Shown: positions 36,825 to 48,100 of the stretch, in pieces
Layout: every line of letters begins with the position of its first letter
Numbering within the stretch: the stretch's first letter is position 1
NCBI RefSeq assembly: GCF_011075055.1
Contig: NC_058149.1
Location: forward strand, 6,640,449-6,704,448
Length of the DNA stretch: 64,000 nucleotides
Source of the DNA: Mangifera indica
Taxonomy: Eukaryota; Streptophyta; Magnoliopsida; Sapindales; Anacardiaceae
Direction of reading: 5' to 3'
Translations under genes and position numbers: made by a program
Notes under the pieces: generated by a model
Databases searched by the model: none
Seen by the model: only the letters and a program-made list of their open reading frames with translations
Told to the model about the DNA's origin: nothing

Positions 36825-39142
36825 TTAACTTTTTACCTGTTCGACAGTATCTATATGGTGATGAGATCGTTCAGCCTCCGTACGAGTCGTTGTATCCACT
36901 ATACGACTCAGTCTATCTTCCATAAGAATCATCTTACCCTCAATGCGACTAAACCTATCTTCCATCTTAGCCTCTAACCTAGTAAGTTGATCTAAGATAA
37001 GATTTCCCCATCGAGCCAATGCAACATCGAAGTGATGAATGGAGAAATCTGGTTCAGTGACAAGAGGATCATTTGATATGTGCTCAGTGGTATAGGGCAG
37101 AGGCACGAGATCCGGTGATATGTGCTCTTCGACAGGGGTCATAACAAGGTCACTAATGTCAAGAGGACTCGATGATGCATCTTCTGATGCCAAAGAAGAT
37201 CGACTATCCGACACCCCTGTATATCGGACGATATCCTTATACCAGTCTGTATCTCTCTCAATCGGAGATAAATCTATCAGAAAATTAACATCATCCTACA
37301 AAATATTTATTTTCAGTACTTTTTATTGTTATATCTTATATATATGTTAATGTTTAATAAATTAGTATTTACTATATCACCAGTAAAGATAGTTGAGATA
37401 AAATCTCATCCCGAAATGTCCTTTGTGTGCCATCTCAATATCTGGGTAGCTCCTACAATCGGCGACATATCCGCCTATTGATATAACGAATCAAGCGTCC
37501 ATATATCTAAAATTGCAACATCAATATAAATCGGTTATTGTCTATATTTACAATCATATTAAACTAATTTTATTTTAAACACAAATTTTTTGTTTAAATT
37601 AATAAATACCATAACTACTTGAAACGCTAATGGAAATCCCATGATATCATACTGCTTAAATTGGTTTTCCTTTTTCTTTTTTGGACCGAAATCTATAGAA
37701 ATTTGAGAGATATTATCGCATATAGAGCGATATGTCATCTGCCACACTCGTACTCCCCATGGGTATGCATTAAACCCATCAAGATGATCAGCTAATTGTA
37801 ATATCTTCTGGGGAATTGTTTTCCTCAAATCACTCCCTAACAATCCCATGTGAAGATAAAACAACAATGCTAACTTCACTGCATTAGTGTCATCCTCCCC
37901 CCATGGTCTCTGCTGGAAAACACGGCTCAGATCAACATATATAACTGATTTACACCCATGAAAATATGTTTGGACGATTCGATCTGTGGCCTTCGATGGA
38001 ATATAAAGGTCGATATCTACCGTATGACTGAATCGAAGGCCTATCATAATAGCAAACTCATATGCACTGAATCTAACATCCACATCATTAACTCGAAAAC
38101 ATAACTCTTCTCGCGAGGTCACCTTATTTACTGCTTGATGGATAAAAGAATGTATTAGAACCCCACTAAATTGACTATCCTTCAAGTCCAGGAAGTGTCT
38201 GAAACAGGTACGTCAAAAAATTTGTAATTGTATTTCTGTTAATAATTTTTTTATCACGGCTCTCATATCTCTATATTCACGTGTAGTAACTTAGGTCTTG
38301 AAGTGTTTTTTGGGAGGAAATCGCATTTCATCCCTGTCTTCGTCCCTTTTCCTCTTTTGTCCAGCTCCTTGTATGAAAATTAAAATACAATTATATTAAA
38401 TTTATATCAATTTTATATTATAAATGATTCAATTCTATACATAAAGGCCTTATTCGAAAAAACAAATATCAAATTCAAATTCTACACGTCAAAAAACCTT
38501 AAGATGGATAAATTTCAATTTGCCCTTCATATGAAAACTATCAAAAAAGCCCTAAAATTATATATAATTGTATTCTACCCCTCTAATTCAAACCACACGA
38601 AATCGGGTGGCGGATAACTCTGGAAAACCATATTTTGCCCCTACCACACAAATTCACGCATCAACCGCACAAATTCGGGGGGTTGATCGTAATTTCGTGT
38701 GTCAACGAATTTTTCCAATTTATATTCTGCTCACCACATGATGAAAAAGCGCATTTTCACCCCCAACCACATGATATCGTGTAGTCTACGAAGTTTGAAA
38801 AGCGCAAAAACCCACCCCGTCTTCAACAATTCTCACCACACACGAATTCATGTGGTCACTACGCCATTCACGTGGTGACTGTCGAATTCGTGTGGCCACA
38901 TTTCGCCTTCCAAACTTCATTTTTCAAACTCCATTTCAACAACAATCAACTCTAAACCTAATCTAACACAAAAGCCTTAAGAATATTTATCAAAATCACC
39001 ACGAAAATCAAGCATTTTTGTCAAAAATTTCAAATCGGAACCCTAACACTAAACACCCAAATTTCACATCAAATAGCTCAAATCATGAACCGAAATGCAC
39101 AAAGCGATGACAAGGGTTGTTTTACTAACCTTTTTGTCCATC
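36825..39142 (-). pseudogene. DUF1985-domain gene carried by the MULE, disabled
   Basis: The DUF1985 core lies at 37,559-38,185: FRVNDVDVRFSAYEFAIMIG, AVKLALLFYLHMGLLGSDLR and DGFNAYPWGVRVW. Upstream, 38,190-38,360 encodes a basic leader (QKRKRDEDRD, FPPKKHFKT) with breaks, and MDKK at 39,142-39,131 before GTTAGT could be the first exon. Downstream, an exon near 37,370-37,505 has two stops (TAG after LDSLYQ; TGA after KDISG). A final clean exon at 37,295-36,825 encodes 156 aa with a coiled-coil-like stretch (LTRLEAKMEDRFSRIEGKM). The domain is known from plant transposons and its function is not established. The stops suggest decay, unless that exon is skipped. Confidence 0.7.
38590..38920. 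repeat. Cluster of CACACGAATT/ACACAAATTC-type repeats
   Basis: Variants of CACACGAATT, CACACAAATTC, TTCGTGTG and CACATGAT occur at least eight times in both orientations inside the right arm of the MULE. They are short and imperfect. They could be subterminal transposase-binding repeats; this is inference. Confidence 0.5.
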
Positions 39143-39341
39143 TTCGTTGCTGAAAACGTTGCAAAAATCGTTAGAGAAAATTGAAGTTACCGAGTGCGCG
39201 AAAACGAGAATTCGAAATTTCTGAGGGACATTTTCATCTCTTCACAATTTTGGGGCAATTTTGTTAAATGGTCAAATGTAGGGGAAATTTTGTTTAGCCC
39301 CCTTATCTTTGGGGCAATTATTTTAATTTCCCTTTTTTTTA

Positions 39342-41473
39342 TAAGGTTAGGGTAAAGACTAAATGTCCTTCAGCTTTTCTGTAAGCTAAATAATGCTTAT
39401 CTACTGAAAATTTAAAAAATTATTATTCACTCTTAGTGATTGGGCCCTTTGTTGTGATCATCATCTCAATCTTATGCATAACTTCTTGCTACCATTGTCC
39501 TTGCTCATTACATCATCAACTCAATTTGAATTTTCTAGATTTTGCTCAAATCTATTGTTTCTTGCCTACATTTGTCATTGAAGAGCTTTGTTTTTTAATG
39601 AATCTTCTTGTAACTTTTTATGACCATTTAAAAGGGGAAAAACATCGACAAAATCTCTATTATCACACATTTTCCTTAAATCATTGAGTCAGTGTTCACT
39701 GATTATTAACTTAACTAATTGACTAACTCGAGGGACGAGTTTCAAGCAATGTTCAATAATACAAAAAGGGACATAAGATAAACTTATCCATGAAAGATAA
39801 TCACACATGTTGAAAGAGCCAAAGAGGTCACATCCTTCTCTTAACATTTCTTAAAGGTCTTCAAGCTCATCTTCATTGCATTCAAAATCGTTTCTTTTCT
39901 TAAAGATATTGCCTATGATGTTGTTCAAAATAGTGAACAAATGCAATTCTAGTTGTAAACCAATAATTTTCACCAGAATTATCAAGATGTATGAAACAAA
40001 AAGGGAACATGGAACTCATAGCAGCACCAACAAAAAATAAATTAAGTATTTTACCTCCATTTGCCAACAAAACCTATGATAGCCACATAAGCAATTTCAA
40101 AACTAGACATCGCAAAAACAACAAGATAAGTAAATCTCTCAGATTTCTTCATGCCAACTTCTTAGCCTTGTGAGCAGCTAAGATATGAATATGCTTATCT
40201 TTAAGGGTGATCTCATTCACTTATGTTAAATTATTGTTCTAGATAGTTTGTTTTTTCTTTTATAAAACAAAAGAAATGGTGAAAGTAGTTGTTCTTCTTT
40301 TGGTATTTTTAAAATGTTGTAGTAACCTAGTGGTGCAAAAAGAGGAGTGGTTTTTGTAAAACCATGTTGCAATGTTTATAATCAAATTGAACGGAGAATA
40401 GTTTTGTTTTATAGAAGCAGTCATTTAAGCAAGAGTGAGGGAGCCAATGACTAGGATTATAGACAATGAAGTCTTTTGGCTTGGATCGGAGGTGTTTGTG
40501 CAAAGACATGTAGTCATTTAGCTTTTTCATGTCAATGTTTTGAAGCATGACATCATAGTCAGTTGGCTAGTTGAATTCATGGATAGAAATATGGTGCGGA
40601 TAAAAATGATGAGAAAAGGAATTTCCTCTAAGAAATTGCCAGTAAGCATGTTGGGGAGGAACCTAATGACGTGACTAAACATGTAATTTCTTTAGGTGAA
40701 AAAAATGAAAGATGAGGAGGAAAAAGGAAAAATATAAAATAGTTAGGGTAAAAATATAATTTGGTTGTACTATTAGGGATGTAAATGATACTAACCTTAT
40801 TATATTATACTAAATGATGAAAATACAAAGATGTAAATATCCAAAAAAGCGGCAAAAAGATCCTTTAACTATTAAAATTAATATTTGACAAATGACTAAA
40901 AAAAATAGACATTTCAAACTTAAATAGTAGAGATTGTCATTTCATCAAAGTGTGGGAGAGAAATTATAACACCTTTCTCTAGATGGATACCTTCCATAAA
41001 GAATATGCATACGAAGAGAAAGAGTTAACTTCTTTAAATTATGCACTCATCAATTTTAAGCAGAAATATCATATATCATTAATTAAAAACTTAAGCATAT
41101 AACATGCAACTTTCAGTTGACATCATTACTGTCGCTAGTATATTCATCTCTTACTTGCAAAACATAAAAAGGGAAAGAATGAGTGACAAACACTTAATAT
41201 AACTATCTAGGTTTCTTTGATTTATCTTATTATACTTAGCCTTCCTTTTCTTTTAGCTCGCATATCAGTTTTCACATAGCTCTTGTCATCTTGGATATTT
41301 TCTAATATCCTTAACCCTGATGAAATGAAATGCAATGGATTCTAAAAACATTCAAAACCCATGAAAACATTTACAAAACATTTTCTAAAAACGTTTTTTC
41401 ACTTCTTATGTCGATCGAACTAGATTAAGGTAAGGATTTGATACCCTACCTATGTGAATAACATATACTTTTG
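39342..41473. other. Intergenic region, no supported gene
   Basis: AT-rich, with short frames only (for example 39,436-39,687) and no recognised family. Confidence 0.4.
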
Positions 41474-43070
41474 TAGTTATTGGGGTAAGTGCCCTAACGT
41501 CAATAGCATTTGACATTTGTAGTTATAATTATATCATTTATTAATAAAAGATATATTATTATTCAATTAATATACATCTCAATAATATGATCGAATAAAT
41601 AAAATGCCTTTATGATGGTAGACCTATGATAAGGGGATCAAACAACTAATCATAAGAACCCTATGCAGACATTAAATGGTTATTTTAGAAATATCCATAA
41701 TCTCAACATTACTATGACCAATGGCACTAGTAATGATGATGAGATTAATATAATATTGAACAACTCTATCAAAAGATGGTAACAGTTCTTATATGTCGAA
41801 GTTTTTCGTAGACAACTTAGTACAACATATTGGTGCACATTGTAGACATGTTCATTGGATTAAGCCGACTAGATGATTTTCATATGAATGGTTGTTTCAA
41901 TGTTTATGAAATGAATAATCTAAACACCATGACTGCATGTGATCTTTTGACTCAAGGTCGTCAAACCATCTTGTGTAAAGATTGGTATGGTTTGATGATA
42001 TCCAATGTGTTATCATAATTGAGGTAATCATAAAAGTAATGATTGACCATATCGTGAGATATATAGAGACTATGGTTGATTGATAAAAGATTTTTCACTC
42101 TTGAGCATGAAAGATATATCTCACCTGAGAATACTAAAAGGTATTTATGACCACTTAAATTTATGGCCACAGTGGGATTAGGTCATAGTCTAATCCATAT
42201 TAGTCATTAAAGTGTATTAATTCATATCAAGGAGTCACTGAGATAGACTCACTTTTATGTCTCAGTCTCAAGAGATATTGATTGATGAAATAATTGAACT
42301 GCACATAACCATAATATTTTAAAGGTTTAAGAGATGTCTATGACACTCTATTGACTAGGAGACCATGATATCTTACTAAAAGTTAATCTTGGTCTAGACC
42401 TAGATTCAATCTGAATCTAAGTACTATTGGCTCAATGGAGAGTTTATAGGGTCACATACATATAAAAGTTTATTCGAACTCAAAGACTAGGGTTATTTAA
42501 TAATAATCCTAGTGTTTGGAAATGAAGATGGGCTCGTGATAGACTCAGCTTGTCCAATAGGATTGAAAATTGCTAGTTTTACTTTTCCTTGACCATGCAC
42601 TATCATGCATGGTGAGTGTTGGTCATGTGCTACCACAAGGAAAAGAATGACCATTCTATGTTAAAATGCTGACCATTCCAGGCGTCATAATATTATAAAT
42701 AAACGCGTATTCGTGAGAAATAAGAGAGAGTGAATTATTTTCATAAATCCTAGTCGTCACTCTCCTTCCAAACATATATTTATTTAATCACAGAGCCCTA
42801 ATAGCTTCTCATGACTAAATAAACCTCCAATCAAGTTCGTGTTTCGTGTGAACACCAAGATGCCACCTCTTGAAGGTTAGATAGTGTCGTCTCTTGCCAC
42901 AAGCCATCTAATGCAAATATAAGTTCTATCAACACATTATGTATGTTAATGGCATGCTCATGAATTGTATGTTCAAAATGAGATTCCTAGCCTAGGTTTT
43001 TAGGATTGTCTATTTTATAAATTTTAATTTTGTTACACTATCAGTTACTAGTGCTTTGAAAACCCAAAAA
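41474..43070 (+). repeat. LTR-like dispersed repeat, copy B (fullest copy)
   Basis: About 1.6 kb, homologous to copy A (7,285-8,755) and, at its start, to copy C (9,649-10,017). It begins near GGGGTAAGTGCCCTAACGTC. It carries a TATA-like box (ATTATAAATAAACG) near 42,695 followed by a CT-rich leader, and ends near CTTTGAAAACCCAAA. There is no coding sequence and no partner LTR, so a solo LTR is the simplest reading. I could not fix exact ends or a target duplication. Confidence 0.5.
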
Positions 43071-43353
43071 AAGTCTCTATTTCTATGCTCGCAAAACATG
43101 AGTTCACTATCATAATATCACATTGTAACCTTGCCCTACTGCGAGCGTGTGCATGAAAAATCTTATGGGTTCTGTCTTGCAAGAATCCTCATAAAAACAT
43201 CATACTCATGAGAAAAAATATGTTTTTATAGATATTCATAAAATTTGTAAAATTCGTAGGGTCAAGTCCCACACACAAGGCTAAAGGAATAAGTCCTTTA
43301 TAAAACTCAAACACCCTAAATGTTATGGAAAACATGTAGCATGCATACTATTG

Positions 43354-43700
43354 CAGTAGGTGCTCTAAAGTCAATTGTCAAAAGCTATTTTATAATTTCA
43401 TCCAAACAATGTATCATATTTTATTAATAATAAAATGAAAATTTATTAATCTATTATTGTATATGTTTGTACTTATGTATGTATGATGACTGCCTTTAAA
43501 TTGGTTTATATGACAAGTGGATCAATGTGTAACTTGGTCGTGAACACATAAGATAATTAATTAAGCAGTATTTTCTAATCAATAACACAACTAATATGGT
43601 ATGACTTTATCATGTTGAATGATTTTACTAAAAGATAGTGGTAAATTTCATGTGTTGAGGTTATAAGTCCCCTCAACATTATTCTAAAAGATTTTATTAT
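43354..43700 (+). repeat. Further LTR-like fragment, copy D
   Basis: Starts GCAGTAGGTGCTCTAAAGTCAATTGTC and follows the pattern of copies B and C (flanking ATCATATTTTATTAATAATA and a CATGTTGAATGATTTTACTAAAAGATAGTGG-like block), but is more diverged and shorter. Confidence 0.35.
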
Positions 43701-43720
43701 ATTTAATACTATTTTTTATG

Positions 43721-43960
43721 GGCCAAAGAACTATTTCCCACCCAAGGTATGCTGCTTTTTTAAGTTTCCCTCTTTAACTTTGAAAATCTCAAATACCCAG
43801 TTATAAGCAGTTAAAATTAATGGAACCCTAACCCCTTAAAATTTCATCTCTTTTTGCCCTCTTAAACTTTCAAAACTAAAAGTTTCTCCCAACCTAAGTT
43901 TTAAAAAATGACAGTTTCCCCATAGGATTTACTTTCCAGATCTCTGACGCCATTTGATAG
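43721..43960. mobile_element. Truncated copy of a MULE-like TIR element
   Basis: GGCCAAAGAACTATTTCCCACCCAAGGTATGCTG matches, in its first ~150 bp, the left end of the element at 52,708 (GGCCAAAGGACTTATTCCCACTCAAAGTACG). The inverse right end was not found nearby, so this is a one-ended remnant. Confidence 0.6.
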
Positions 43961-43984
43961 AGTACAGATTTGATATAACATTTT

Positions 43985-44560
43985 TGCAGGTTGTAAACTC
44001 GTCATCAAGAATGATCAATGCATCATTGTGATAAGTCATGGGTATCCAAGTCTCTTGGGCTTGTGACGTAATCAACTAGGCATTCCTCAAGGAAATGAGA
44101 GCTTCTGCGTAGTTGGGATTAGTGGTTTAGCATGCCAATCGCAATGGTTATGGATTAGCTCGAAGTACACATTTAGGTTTGGGCATACTTTCTTGCATAT
44201 GGTAGCAATTGACTCAACTACTACATCGGTACAAAGAGGACCATACTCGGGGATTATTTGTTGCATGTGGCTCGAACATTCCCAAGGGAGTTGCTTCGGC
44301 ACATAATTTCACTTGGCACGGATCTATCAGATGTGGCATACCTTGCACTGTCTCTTTTAGTTGTTTGATGAATTACTGATTCAGAGAGCCACTGTTTGCC
44401 CTATTTCCTTTTGATATACCCTTGTTTCCATTCTCAGTATAATTTTGTATCCCCTCTTGACTGACCACATTAACCACCGGTTCCTGACAATGCCAATAAC
44501 TACTTGCAAAATCCTGTCCTGTGTTGAAGCAAAGCTAATGAACCTCTATATGTGATATCT
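43985..44560 (-). other. Coding-like remnant, unrecognised
   Basis: Minus-strand frames give protein-like pieces: QLKETVQGMPHLIDPCQVKL (near 44,300-44,360), MFEPHATNNPRVWSSLY (near 44,235-44,285) and NPNYAEALISLRNA (near 44,078-44,120). Stops separate them. I recognise no family. It may be a captured or decayed gene piece next to the truncated TIR element. Confidence 0.3.
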
Positions 44561-45157
44561 ACATAAATTAAGCCCTTGTCTTGCCACTTTTTTAAATTTT
44601 GAAGATTGAATTTCCGAGATTTGCCACTCAATTTAGAAAGTAAAAAGACTTTGCTGCATTTATCTGAAACTGCATGACAATACTATTTACATCAAACTAA
44701 CTCGAGGCAAGATCTTCCTAAATGGGAAGCATGAGCGAGCAAAATAATTGTTGATCAGAGATTTGAAATGTACGTGAGTAGCAGCAACCAATAATAGAAG
44801 GTTGCAGACTCAGCCTGAAATACCGTTTCAAGTATTTAAGCACCAATTTGCAGTACTATAACTTGAAAAAAACCTCGTTGGCATTGTATTTAAGTACTTA
44901 TCTCACCAACTATAGTTGTTAGAAATATAAACAATCTTAGTAAATGAAAAACAAACAAACAAACAAAAACTAATTACAACGCTTGTGAATAAGTATCTGA
45001 AAATCCGTAAAATCTATGCCCACCAGTGTACAAAAAGGGAAATAAGGTTTCATCCAGACTTGTAATACTACTTTTAGTTGATTGCTGCACAACAGGTAAA
45101 GGAAGAATAAACCAAACCATTAGTACATCACTACAACATTTAGTTGTTACAAATAGG

Positions 45158-48100
45158 CTAACAGCAAAAAGCAGGGTTCTTACAAGGGGGATTTCTCCTT
45201 TTGAATAAGTTACTGATTGGAGTGGCTGGTACAGGAATAAACTTCCCAATAAAGGCAAGGGGCCAACTGGAAAGATAAAAGAAATGAGCTTCCCATTAGT
45301 TACAAAGCGAATTGATGATAATAAACTAATTGCACATTGCAACTTCATGTAAGTTGATCTACTTTAAAATTTTCCTAAAAACATTCAAGGGGATATAAGC
45401 CATGGATAAAGAATTTTATAAAGCACAGATTGCTAAACAGGATGCTCTAATAACCTGATGAAGCCAATAACAACTGAGATGATCCAGTGCTTCCAGTTGA
45501 GCCTGACAGTTTTTGTAAACTTCCCAAGAAACTCAACGATAATTATCTGCATACAACAAAAAGATTGTCATGTGCACCTATAAACCCCAAAAAGACAACA
45601 AACTAAATTTAATAAGTCTCACCTGAAGTACAATGGTTAAGGCCACTATCCCCATGAAAAGGTGGTTTTTCATAATTCCACTGAAAATATTCTTTTCATC
45701 TGGCTTCCGGGCATTAAATTCATTAAAGATCTGCATTCCAAACCATTATCTCTTTTGTTATGAGTTTTCAGCAATATCTTATAGCAGAAGAAGAGAGTTA
45801 CAGTATTGCTGCCATACTGAAGCAACCACACGTGTAATCAGATAATTAGGATCACTATCAAGCAATGAAAGCAAATCTAGATTTTTGAGAGTAATTACCG
45901 GCTGGGCTATCTAAATACCTGGGATATGAAATTCTTAGAAACCCAATAAAATAAAAGTAATTAAATTTTTTACTCTTTTTGCCACCCAAAGGTCTCGTAC
46001 CTTACAAGTTCACTCAGTTCTATACTACCAAAACCTCATACCTTGGTAATAAGAAACCTTTGACCAAGTGGCCTCAAGGGGCTTCAAACCCTTGATCTTC
46101 GGGTGAAAAACAAAATGTTTAACCATCCAATCTCAATCAAAACATTAAGGTATGAAAAAAAGCCTCAAGGTTGAAAAGAAAAATAAATTCCTGTCGATAG
46201 CATTGGAGTTGTGACTTTACCTGACAAAGGACGAAAGAATTGAATATCAGTGTATTTTTCACTTTATTAGCATGGCCGCTGTCATCATGCTCCAGATTAA
46301 GTAAACTCTTTCCTTTGAAGTTTAGTACAAGCAGAACACTCAATTGATAGACAGCCTGAAAGTTCCAGGACACCATTGACATTATTTGTTATATAAAAGT
46401 TGCAGATATGCACTATTAACTACCTCAAAATTTTCTTTGCTATAACAATAAAATATTTATTATCTCACAAATATGCATACCTGTATTATGAGGTTCCTCC
46501 ACATTATGTTAGTTATAAGTGGTTCTCTGGAAAATATGCAGGATTCCATTAGTACACAATAGGATTCAACACACCGAAGGAAAATTCCAGTTATCGGCCG
46601 ATATCGCCAAAACCAATTATATATTAAATACAAATTAAAATTTAAAATATGTTTAATTTGTTTCATCCATGTCATCCCAAGCCAAATCAAACAATCATTG
46701 ATGAAAATTTACAATATAGTTATTACCCTAAAGAGCCTCAAGACATAACAGCTGTTAATATAGGGCTCAGGAATATAAAGCTGAAGATTGGATTGTCATT
46801 TATGATACGGTTATCTTTGATGCATAATTTCTCTCCTTTCTTCCCATTGTTCTTTCCCTCTCTTTATTTCCTCCCATTATTCCCCCCCTGTCTGACAACA
46901 TAAATTACATCTAAATTTCACATATAGAGAAAACTAAACCAGTTTCTGTAAGTTTAAAAATAGTTTTCCACCTGTTTATCCTAAATTCATGATATATTCT
47001 TCCCAAACAACCCTAATATTTCCCTTAAACAAACATGAATTCACTTTAAACAGAAAATCGGTTCTCCAACAGTCATCAGTATCCTACCTTCGACCAACTG
47101 GGGGCCGGTGCATCAGGTGATCTGTTGGTGGTTCAGTAGCCAATGCTAGGGCTCCAAGCGTGTCCATGATCAGATTGACCCAAAGAAGCTGAGCAAAGAG
47201 AATATAAAAGAGAAACAATAAGCCCATGCTTGCAGACACTTGTTCAGTGAGAGTGTATTTGCCTAATAGAAGAAAAACAAACCTGTACTGCATTTAGGGG
47301 AACATCACCAGAAGAAACTGCAGCCACAAAATTAATAACAAGAGCTGCAACATTAACGGTAAGCTGAAACTGGATGAATTTCTGGATATTTGCATATACA
47401 GACCGGCCCCATCGCACAACCTAAATTTAACAAAGAGGTAAGTTGTTTAAATAATGTTGAAACAAAGGTTTCCGGTTTGAATAATTTCGTCCACACTTTT
47501 CTTTTCATCCATCAAGGAAATTTAAACAAAAATGCTACAGAAATTAAGAAAATACAATAGGTACAAAAAGGAAATAAATCAAAGAAACAAAAAGAAAATA
47601 CAATATTACAATTATTCTCTTCTTAATATATTAAATCAATATTTTCTAAAATTAAAATAAATCAAATCTTCTAACACTCCCCTCAAAACTGGTTAATAAG
47701 TGTCAACCATTCCTACCTAGCGTATTAATGATTCAATAGCAGGTTTTAGCATGACTTTGGTCAAAATGTCATCTTAGTGCGCTGTGGATGGAATATAAGT
47801 TAGCTTGATTTCTCCTTCAATTTCTCTCTTAATAAGATTTGTTGTCTATTCTTCCATGCTTCATTCGATCATATTGAACTAGGTTATGCACTATACTAAT
47901 ACCAGATTTGTTATCATTACAAAAAATAGGAGGATTGCTCATCAATAGTTGTAAGTCCTCGAGGGTTGTATCTAAGCAGATCAACTCACAAATTCCTTCA
48001 ACAATTGCCCTAAACTCAGCCTCAACACTACTTTGAGCAACCACTGACTGCTTTAGTGTTGCTAAGTTACTAAATTACCCCATAATTTTATACAAAAATC

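Larger units (their letters stand above)
34578..39332. mobile_element. Mutator-like element with DUF1985 gene (4.76 kb)
   Basis: The left end GGGAAATTAAATAATTGCCCC is matched by the right end read inversely (one extra A), and both ends touch the same 9-bp duplication. Inside are two convergent coding regions: a truncated MuDR-type transposase on the plus strand (35,729-36,808) and a DUF1985 gene on the minus strand (36,825-39,142). DUF1985 is often found with Ulp1-like proteases in plant MULEs; here no Ulp1 catalytic block is visible. The transposase has no DDE catalytic part, so the element would depend on another copy. It inserted ~200 bp upstream of the MIF-like start, which makes it a possible influence on that promoter. 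Confidence 0.88.

Noticed and set aside
44974..45348. 124-codon minus-strand open frame
   Set aside because: Overlaps the last ACA exon in another frame; the true frame is fixed by the splice acceptor at 45,267-45,268 and the [13 protein letters not shown] motif.
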